DNA of 6,552 bases, taken from Cyanobacteria bacterium HKST-UBA02 (GTDB lineage Bacteria; Cyanobacteriota; Vampirovibrionia; Obscuribacterales; Obscuribacteraceae). The first letter of the stretch is position 1. Each line of letters starts with the position of its first letter. A program made the position numbers and the translations under genes. Below the pieces are notes generated by a model that did no database searches, was not told where the DNA came from, and saw nothing but the letters and a program-made list of their open reading frames with translations. Below, piece by piece: positions 1 through 5,345 of this stretch. The stretch covers positions 1 to 6,552 of the forward strand of contig JAGQHH010000017.1 in the NCBI GenBank assembly GCA_020431945.1. Reading direction: 5' to 3'.

Positions 1-1154
1 GCAATGCCCATGCCGCCGCCGATGCAGAGGCTGACGCAGCCATAGCGCGCCTGGCGCCGCTTGAGCTCGTGGGCGATAGTAAGAATGAGCCTGGCGCCGG
101 TGGCACCGAAGGGGTGACCGATGGCTATGGCGCCACCGTTGACATTGACTTTCTCCCGGGGAAGACCGAGCTCTTTCTCGCATGCCAGGTACTGAGCCGC
201 AAATGCCTCATTGATCTCGAAAAGATCGATGTCAGAGAGCTTCAAAGAAGCTTTCTCCAGGGCCAGAGGAATCGCGGGCACAGGCCCGATACCCATGACC
301 CGGGGCGGGACGCCCACAGAAGCCCAGCTCACGACGCGACACATGGGCTCGAGATCTTTTTTGCCCGCCAGCGCTTCGCTGGTCACCACCAGCGCTGCTG
401 CACCATCCACAATACCGCAGGCATTTCCGGCCGTGACCGTGCCGCCCTTGACGAAAGCCGGGCCCAGCTTGGCTAGAGTCTCGATAGTCGAGCCCGGGCG
501 GGGATGCTCGTCGGCAGCCACCACTGTCTCGCCTTTTCGACCCGGTATCGAAACTGGTGCGATCTCCGGTGCCAGCCTGCCGGCCTCCATGGCTTCCTTG
601 CAACGCATCTGGCTCATGAGCGCGAAAGAATCCTGCTCTTCCCGGCTTATAGAGTAATCCTTCTGCAGATTCTCGGCGGTTTCGCCCATGGAGGCATCCG
701 GCAAAGTGTCCCTGATATCCAGGCCGTCCCAGAGCTCGTGATGGCCCATGCGACCGCCCCAGCGGTTGCTCCAGTTGATATAGGGCGTCATCGACAGGGA
801 GTCGGTGCCGCCGGCCAGAACGATTTTCGCCTGACCGGAAGCGATCAGCATCTCGGCAGTCGCCACAGCCATGACCCCGGAGCCGCAGAGAAGGTTGAGA
901 ATCAGTCCCGGAACCGATTCTTTGAGACCGGCTCTCAATCCCACATGACGTGCCAGGTAGATGGCATCCTTACTGGTCTGCAAAACGTTGCCCATGACCG
1001 TATAGTCGATCTCTTCCGCTTCCACCCCGGAACGCTCGATCGCGTGCTTGCTGGCATGGACAGCCAGGTCCGTGGCGGTGAGGCTCGCCAGACCGCCTCC
1101 GAAAGCCCCGAAAGGCGTCCGGGCTCCGTTTACGATAACCAGATTCGTTGACAT
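1..1154 (-). CDS. Thiolase: acetyl-CoA C-acetyltransferase / 3-ketoacyl-CoA thiolase, C-terminus cut by window edge
   Basis: This thiolase either condenses two acetyl-CoA to acetoacetyl-CoA or cleaves 3-ketoacyl-CoA with CoA, in the cytoplasm. Sequence alone does not decide the direction. Reading leftward from ATG at 1154 gives 384 codons with no stop. The N-terminus VIVNGARTPFGAFGG is the classic thiolase opening. The nucleophilic cysteine is C90 in NLLCGSG. The NEAF motif starts at N315, the catalytic histidine is H347 in GGAIAIGHPFGATG, and the second active-site cysteine is C377 in CIGGGMG. Known family members end roughly 6-10 residues after this glycine-rich loop, so very little is missing. 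The stretch DEHPRPGSTIETL and the MGIGPVPA motif recall the mitochondrial ACAA2-like branch. One oddity is NACGIVDG where NASG is usual (C246). An AGGA at 1164-1167 lies 9 nt before the start. The gene is divergent from ald. Family call is firm; substrate chain length is not. Confidence 0.95.
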   Translation of the reverse strand, partial: MSTNLVIVNGARTPFGAFGGGLASLTATDLAVHASKHAIERSGVEAEEIDYTVMGNVLQTSKDAIYLARHVGLRAGLKESVPGLILNLLCGSGVMAVATAEMLIASGQAKIVLAGGTDSLSMTPYINWSNRWGGRMGHHELWDGLDIRDTLPDASMGETAENLQKDYSISREEQDSFALMSQMRCKEAMEAGRLAPEIAPVSIPGRKGETVVAADEHPRPGSTIETLAKLGPAFVKGGTVTAGNACGIVDGAAALVVTSEALAGKKDLEPMCRVVSWASVGVPPRVMGIGPVPAIPLALEKASLKLSDIDLFEINEAFAAQYLACEKELGLPREKVNVNGGAIAIGHPFGATGARLILTIAHELKRRQARYGCVSLCIGGGMGI

Positions 1155-1188
1155 TGGCACCAATCCTAAAACAACTATCAAAAGTATA

Positions 1189-1216
1189 TCGACAGCCTAT
1201 ACCGCCAGAGTAGAAT
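1189..1216 (+). promoter_or_regulatory. Putative sigma70-type promoter for ald-xth
   Basis: A TCGACA box at 1189-1194 (5 of 6 matches to TTGACA) is followed after 16 nt by TAGAAT at 1211-1216 (5 of 6 matches to TATAAT). Transcription would begin near 1223, leaving a leader of about 44 nt before the ald start at 1267. It lies in the divergent gap between the thiolase and ald and points toward ald. The match is good but is by eye only. Confidence 0.5.
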
Positions 1217-1253
1217 ATTGTCCTCTTGTGAGATTAAAGGTTTTGCACACAAC

Positions 1254-1259
1254 GGAGGG
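1254..1259 (+). promoter_or_regulatory. Strong ribosome binding site that fixes the ald TTG start
   Basis: GGAGGG at 1254-1259 sits 7 nt before TTG at 1267-1269, an ideal Shine-Dalgarno spacing. It is the best ribosome binding site in the window. It decides the start against in-frame codons further upstream (as far as 1048), which would overlap the divergent thiolase coding region and add a tail absent from the family. Confidence 0.85.
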
Positions 1260-1266
1260 CAGAAAC

Positions 1267-2367
1267 TTGGCCAAGGTTGGAGTTCCCAAAGAGATTCTTG
1301 ATAACGAATATCGAGTCGCCCTTACGTTGGCGGGGCTAAATGCCCTGAAAAGTCAGGGACATACAGTCTATGTCGAAACCAAAGCTGGTGTTGGCAGCGG
1401 TATCAGGGACGATGAGTACAAAGCTGGCGGCGCCAAAATTCTTCCTGACCCGGCAGCCGTCTTCGAAGAAGCCGACCTGATCTTGAAAGTGAAAGAGCCC
1501 AAGGCTAGCGAAGTCAAGCTCCTCAAAAAAGGTCAGATCCTCTTCACCTACCTGCACCTGGCAGCCCACCCGCAACTGGCCACCGATCTGGCCAAGACCG
1601 GCGCTACCTGCATCGCCTACGAGACCGTGCAGCTCCCCAACAACGCCCTTCCCCTCCTCACCCCTATGAGCGAGATTGCCGGACGTCTTTCCACCCAGAT
1701 AGGCGCCAACTACCTGGAGCGCCCCATGGGCGGTCGCGGCGTTCTCCTGGGCGGCGTCCCCGGCGTCGAGCCCGGTGAGGTCGTGATCATCGGTGGTGGC
1801 GTGGTCGGCACCAATGCCGCTAAGGTCGCCCTCGGACTGGGCGCCCGCGTGACCATCTTCGATCTCTCTCTGGATCGCCTCCGCTATCTCGATGATGTCT
1901 TCGGCGGTCAGGTCCGCACAGTCTTCTCCGTGGGACATTATCTCGAGCAGCTCCTGCCCTCCGCCGATCTGCTCATCGGCGCCGTGCTCATCCCGGGCAA
2001 ACAAGCCCCGAGAATCGTCACCAGGGACATGGTCAAAAACATGAAACCCGGCTCGGTAATCGTGGATGTATCGGTGGACCAGGGTGGTTGTATCGAGACC
2101 ATTCACTCGACAACCCACTCCGAGCCCACCTATCTCGTGGACGGCGTCCTCCACTACGGCGTCGCCAACATCCCCGGCGCAGTTCCCTGGACATCCACCA
2201 GAGCCCTGACCAACGCCACCCTGCACTATTGCCTGAAACTCGCCCAGGGCGGCTACAAAGCCTGCCTGGATGATCCCGTCCTCATGGCCGGCGTCAATAT
2301 CCACGAAGGCGAGATCGTGCATCCTGGCGTTCTCGAAGCAGTCGGCAAGCCTGTCGCCACCGCCTGA
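1267..2367 (+). CDS. ald: Alanine dehydrogenase (NAD-dependent)
   Basis: This enzyme catalyses reversible oxidative deamination of L-alanine to pyruvate and ammonia with NAD+, as a cytoplasmic oligomer linking alanine use to central carbon metabolism. From the TTG start the protein is 366 residues, within the usual 360-375. The opening [17 protein letters not shown] is the family signature. Residues matching the known pyruvate-binding and catalytic set are R16, K76 (LKVKEP), H97 (TYLHLAA) and D271 (VDQGGC). The Rossmann loop is [12 protein letters not shown] at about 174-185, with D199 ending the second strand, which favours NAD over [27 protein letters not shown] and ALTNATL are also conserved. 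The downstream xth gene starts 5 nt after the stop, suggesting one operon. No truncation or frameshift is visible. Related transhydrogenase alpha subunits share the fold, but the length and the H97/D271 context favour Ald. Confidence 0.97.
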   Translation: MAKVGVPKEILDNEYRVALTLAGLNALKSQGHTVYVETKAGVGSGIRDDEYKAGGAKILPDPAAVFEEADLILKVKEPKASEVKLLKKGQILFTYLHLAAHPQLATDLAKTGATCIAYETVQLPNNALPLLTPMSEIAGRLSTQIGANYLERPMGGRGVLLGGVPGVEPGEVVIIGGGVVGTNAAKVALGLGARVTIFDLSLDRLRYLDDVFGGQVRTVFSVGHYLEQLLPSADLLIGAVLIPGKQAPRIVTRDMVKNMKPGSVIVDVSVDQGGCIETIHSTTHSEPTYLVDGVLHYGVANIPGAVPWTSTRALTNATLHYCLKLAQGGYKACLDDPVLMAGVNIHEGEIVHPGVLEAVGKPVATA

Positions 2368-2372
2368 GCTCG

Positions 2373-3158
2373 ATGAGCCCTGAGCAAAAGACGATCAAGC
2401 TTGCCTCCTGGAACGTCAACGGCATCCGTAGCGTGGCCAGGAAAGGATTCTACGAGTGGCTGGCAGAAAGCCAGGCAGACATAGTCGGCATCCAGGAGAC
2501 CAAAATCTCCGCCGATCAGCTCAACCAGGAGCTGGTGGCGCCTCCGGGCTACACCAGCTTCTGGAGCCATGCCGAGAAGCGCGGCTACAGCGGAGTAGCC
2601 CTTTTCGTCAGGGATGAGCCTGTGAAAGTCGAGTACGGGCTGGGAATCAAGAAATTCGACCAGGAAGGCCGGACAATAGTGGCGGAATATCCGGCTTTCA
2701 CGATTTTCAACATCTACTACCCGAACGGCAAAGCCAGCGATGAGCGCCTCGACTACAAGATGGCTTTTTACGACGCCTTCCTGAAAAAGGTGCGCTCTCT
2801 GCTGAAAGAGGGAAAAAACCTGGTGATTTGCGGTGATTTCAACACAGCCCACAAAGAAATCGACCTGGCCCGACCGAAAGAGAATGTCACCACTTCAGGC
2901 TTCCTGCCGGAAGAGCGTGCCTGGATGGACAAATTCATCAAAGCAGGCTTCGTAGACACATTCAGACATTTCAACCAGGAGCCCGACAACTACAGCTGGT
3001 GGCATATGCGAACTTTCGCAAGAGAGCGGAACGTCGGCTGGCGTATCGACTATTTCTTCGTAAGCGAGGGCCTGGTTCCAGCCATGCTGGACGCCGGGAT
3101 CGAGAGCAAAGTGCTGGGCTCCGACCACTGCCCGGTCACCCTCAGCCTGAAGCTCTGA
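2373..3158 (+). CDS. xth: Exodeoxyribonuclease III family AP endonuclease
   Basis: This enzyme cuts the backbone 5' to abasic sites and usually has 3'-5' exonuclease and 3'-phosphodiesterase activity, acting in base excision repair. The 261-residue protein spans the whole endonuclease/exonuclease/phosphatase fold. Family motifs in order are LASWNVNGIR (N14 near the metal), QETK (metal-binding E42), YSGVALF, IYYPNG (Y115), GDFNTAH (D155 and N157), DTFR, WRIDYFFVS (D226) and the terminal SDHCPV with D251 and H252. All expected catalytic residues are present. The ATG at 2373 is 5 nt past the ald stop, and I see no clear Shine-Dalgarno before it, so translation may depend on coupling to ald. In length and motifs it resembles the bacterial XthA/ExoA group. 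I cannot tell whether AP endonuclease or exonuclease activity dominates. Confidence 0.95.
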   Translation: MSPEQKTIKLASWNVNGIRSVARKGFYEWLAESQADIVGIQETKISADQLNQELVAPPGYTSFWSHAEKRGYSGVALFVRDEPVKVEYGLGIKKFDQEGRTIVAEYPAFTIFNIYYPNGKASDERLDYKMAFYDAFLKKVRSLLKEGKNLVICGDFNTAHKEIDLARPKENVTTSGFLPEERAWMDKFIKAGFVDTFRHFNQEPDNYSWWHMRTFARERNVGWRIDYFFVSEGLVPAMLDAGIESKVLGSDHCPVTLSLKL

Positions 3159-3197
3159 ATTCTATGAAGAGTTTCTATGAAGGGAAAGATTGCAAGT

Positions 3198-3232
3198 GTG
3201 AATATTGTTCTGATCTCATATAAGATATTCAC
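3198..3232. promoter_or_regulatory. 8-bp inverted repeat, possible operator or weak hairpin
   Basis: GTGAATAT at 3198-3205 is matched exactly by its reverse complement ATATTCAC at 3225-3232, with 19 nt between the arms. The interior includes TATAAG at 3219-3224, which resembles a -10 box, although no good -35 stands at the right distance. No T-run follows, so it is not a standard intrinsic terminator of ald-xth. An operator controlling the TPR gene at 3288 is possible but unproven. Confidence 0.3.
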
Positions 3233-3287
3233 CTGTCAAACTGGGCAAGGTACTTATACAGAGTAGGCAGTCCCCAATCCGGACAAC

Positions 3288-4820
3288 ATGAACAAAGACA
3301 TTCGACAGTTGATGGAGTCGGGCAACGAAGCCGTTCAGAATCAGGACATTTCTCAGGCCGAGACCATGTTCAAGGCAGCGCTCTGGGAAGCTGAGCGTAG
3401 CAACGACCCGATGGTGATCGCCGACTGCCTGGATCGCCTCGCCGAGCTCTATTTCGACAGCGATCGCTTCGAAGAGGCCGAGCCCCTTTACCGGCGCGCC
3501 CTGGAAGCCAGGGAAAGCCGTCTCGACCCCAATCACGAGCAAATCGTCCAGAGCCTCAACAATCTCTCGGCAGTTTATTTCTTCCAGGAGAAGTTCGAGA
3601 GCGCCGAGCCTCTCTGCGTTAGATTAACCGAAATTTATGAACGTGTCCTGGGACCGAATAATCCCGAAGTAGCCACCAGCTATAACAATCTGGCCCTGCT
3701 CTATGCCGCCCAGCAAAAATTCGGCGCTGCCGAAGCCCTGTACAAGCGCTCCCTGGAGCTCAAACTCCGGGCCCTGGGCGACAATCACCCGGAAGTCGGC
3801 GATATCCTCCATAATCTCGGCACCCTCTACCTTTCCGAGGAGCGTTACGACGAAGCCCAGGCCAACCTGCTGAAGGCTCTGAATGTTCTGGAATCGACCC
3901 TGGGCACCGAGCATCCCGATCTGGAGGGTCTCATCATCAGCCTCGCTCAGGTCATGGAGCAAGCCGGCAACCTGGACGAAGCCACCAAGATGTACGAGCG
4001 CCTGCTCAACATCAAAGAGGTCAATCTCGGCCCCACCCACGATGAAGTGGTGGAAGCCGTCAAGAATGTCGCCGGCTCTTATGCCCGGCAGTCCAAATAT
4101 GCCGAGTCGGAGCGCTTCTACAAACGCGCCCTGGCAATCAGAGAGCGCTCCCAGGGCAGGAAGTCCCTGGAGGCTGCCGAGCTCCTGTCCTGTCTCGGGG
4201 AGCTCTATCACCATCAGAACAAGATTCCTCAGGCGGAGGAGTTTTTCAAAGAAGCGCTGACTATCTGCGAGCAGGTGCTGGGACCCAAGCACGAGCAGAC
4301 CGAGCACCACCTGAAGAATATTGCCGGGTTTTATCAGTCATACAATCGTCATGCCAAAGCCGAGCCTTACTGGCAAAAACTGGTCGGATTCAAGGAGAAG
4401 GGATTCGGGAAAGAAAGCCCTGATGCCATGCGGGCCAGGATATTGCTGGCAGACTGTCTGACCAACCAGGAAAAATACTCCGAGGCCGAAGTCATTCTCA
4501 AAGAAGTGGTGAATAAGGGCGAGAAGACTCTCGGCCCGGACAGCGTCGATTTCGGTGCTGCCCTTCACTGCCTGGCTGAGCTCAACCGCCTCACTCAAAA
4601 AGGCGAGGAAGCCGAGCAGCTCTATAAGCGAGCCATCGATGTTCGCACCAGAGCTCTCGGACCCCAGCACATTGATGTGGCGAAATCATTGAAAGCCTAT
4701 GCCACTCTCCTGCAATCGATGTACAGGGAAGCCGAGGCCGAACACATGCTCAACTGCGCCCGGGCGATTCTAGACAGTCACAAGCAGGATGCCGGTCAGC
4801 TATCGCAATCCTTGTCCTGA
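3288..4820 (+). CDS. Kinesin-light-chain-like tetratricopeptide repeat protein, 12 TPR units
   Basis: This is a probable protein-protein interaction scaffold of 510 residues. It has no signal peptide, membrane segment or attached catalytic domain, so I infer a cytoplasmic location. After a degenerate first TPR (about 2-39), units of exactly 42 residues run without insertion or deletion from residue 44: 44-85, 86-127, 128-169, and so on to 422-463, ten in all. A twelfth, shorter unit spans 464-499. Each unit has the pattern xxxxLxNLAxLY, then AExLYKRAL, then a linker such as ALGPxHPE. This is the kinesin-light-chain type (TPR_10/TPR_12 families) rather than the classic 34-residue type. The start is ATG at 3288 with only a weak GGA at 3281-3283. 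The 3' end overlaps the convergent membrane gene by 25 nt. Partner and process cannot be read from the sequence. Confidence 0.9.
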   Translation: MNKDIRQLMESGNEAVQNQDISQAETMFKAALWEAERSNDPMVIADCLDRLAELYFDSDRFEEAEPLYRRALEARESRLDPNHEQIVQSLNNLSAVYFFQEKFESAEPLCVRLTEIYERVLGPNNPEVATSYNNLALLYAAQQKFGAAEALYKRSLELKLRALGDNHPEVGDILHNLGTLYLSEERYDEAQANLLKALNVLESTLGTEHPDLEGLIISLAQVMEQAGNLDEATKMYERLLNIKEVNLGPTHDEVVEAVKNVAGSYARQSKYAESERFYKRALAIRERSQGRKSLEAAELLSCLGELYHHQNKIPQAEEFFKEALTICEQVLGPKHEQTEHHLKNIAGFYQSYNRHAKAEPYWQKLVGFKEKGFGKESPDAMRARILLADCLTNQEKYSEAEVILKEVVNKGEKTLGPDSVDFGAALHCLAELNRLTQKGEEAEQLYKRAIDVRTRALGPQHIDVAKSLKAYATLLQSMYREAEAEHMLNCARAILDSHKQDAGQLSQSLS

Positions 4821-5191
4821 TTGCGCCGTCCAAGACAGAGCCCGATCTGCAATGCCAGTGCCAGATAAGGCACGAAAGGCACAGAGAGTATGGATCCGTC
4901 CAGACTGTGCAGAATGAACAGCCCTATGAGGGCGCGCTCGAAGGCGCCCTTTGTATTTGTTCCCCAGCGTCTAACTCCGTCGAGCATCAGATAGAGCGAG
5001 GCCAGGGTCAAGAGCAGATTGAGCAGCTGGGGCAAGAGACCGGCGATGACCAGAAGAATCCGCCAGCCTGAGATTGCCGCGGTAGCGAGCTTGTTCGTGG
5101 CGCCGTAGGCGGTCAGCGGCAATAAGGCCAGGGCCGCCAAAATCACCGGTATGAGCACCACTATGGATAGCCGAATGCGTCTATCTTTCAT
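4796..5191 (-). CDS. Small unrecognised multi-spanning membrane protein
   Basis: I do not recognise this family. From ATG at 5191 the protein is 131 residues. It begins MKDRRIRL, a positively charged stretch, followed by a hydrophobic segment at about 8-29 ending in LTAYGA, which could be a membrane anchor or a cleavable signal. A second hydrophobic stretch runs about 43-70 and a third about 86-121 (perhaps two short helices broken by SLDGS and VPFVP). The tail GRRNQDKDCDS is polar. The basic N-terminus favours an inside N-terminus. An in-frame ATG at 5260 would add 23 polar residues and is the alternative start. Neither start has a clear Shine-Dalgarno, and a TTG at 5311 lies before the predicted transcript start. 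The 3' end overlaps the convergent TPR gene. The hydrophobic pattern and the upstream promoter argue that it is real. Confidence 0.65.
   Translation of the reverse strand: MKDRRIRLSIVVLIPVILAALALLPLTAYGATNKLATAAISGWRILLVIAGLLPQLLNLLLTLASLYLMLDGVRRWGTNTKGAFERALIGLFILHSLDGSILSVPFVPYLALALQIGLCLGRRNQDKDCDS
4929..4961 (+). terminator. Possible intrinsic terminator for the 510-residue TPR gene
   Basis: AGGGCGC at 4929-4935 pairs perfectly with GCGCCCT at 4944-4950 around an 8-nt loop, and the right arm is followed by the T-rich stretch TTGTATTTGTT at 4951-4961. Read on the plus strand it lies about 110 nt after the TPR stop at 4820, inside the convergent membrane gene. The T-run is interrupted and the hairpin also encodes residues of that gene, so it could be coincidence. 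Confidence 0.35.
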
Positions 5192-5315
5192 AGTTGTATT
5201 ACAAGAATCCGCACCACATACGACACCAGGCAGATGCCCGGGCCCGGGGGTCCGAATCATGTTTGTCTCGATTGCTGGTAAGTTGATCCAAAACGGGCCG
5301 GAAAGACCCAAACCC

Positions 5316-5344
5316 AGAATAGGCTAAAGCCCTGCGGTTGTCAA
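5316..5344 (-). promoter_or_regulatory. Sigma70-type promoter for the small membrane protein
   Basis: Read leftward, a perfect TTGACA at 5344-5339 is followed after exactly 17 nt by TATTCT at 5321-5316 (4 of 6 matches to TATAAT). The -35 box begins one base past the stop codon of the upstream TPR gene. Transcription would start near 5309. That leaves a leader of about 118 nt to the ATG at 5191, or about 49 nt to the ATG at 5260. Confidence 0.55.
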
Positions 5345-5345
5345 G

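Noticed and set aside
69..1151. Several plus-strand open frames opposite the thiolase
   Set aside because: All lie antisense to a complete set of thiolase motifs and show no family features of their own.
1048..1266. Upstream in-frame extension of ald
   Set aside because: It would overlap the divergent thiolase coding region by about 107 nt and add 73 residues absent from the family. The strong GGAGGG before TTG at 1267 and the family N-terminus fit the shorter form.
1336..2322. Long open frame on the minus strand opposite ald
   Set aside because: It is fully antisense to a clear alanine dehydrogenase with every catalytic residue in place. Its translation has low complexity (many Gly, Asp, Glu and His) and no family motif. 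High-GC codon bias explains it.
3233..3260. Possible promoter CTGTCA / TATACA for the 510-residue TPR gene
   Set aside because: Both boxes match only 4 of 6 positions, with a 16-nt spacer. That is too weak to list as a feature, though a transcription start near 3267 would rescue it.
5192..5311. Longer form of the membrane protein starting at TTG 5311
   Set aside because: This start lies upstream of the transcription start predicted from the promoter at 5316-5344, and the extra residues are polar and rich in Pro and Gly. The ATG at 5260 remains possible.
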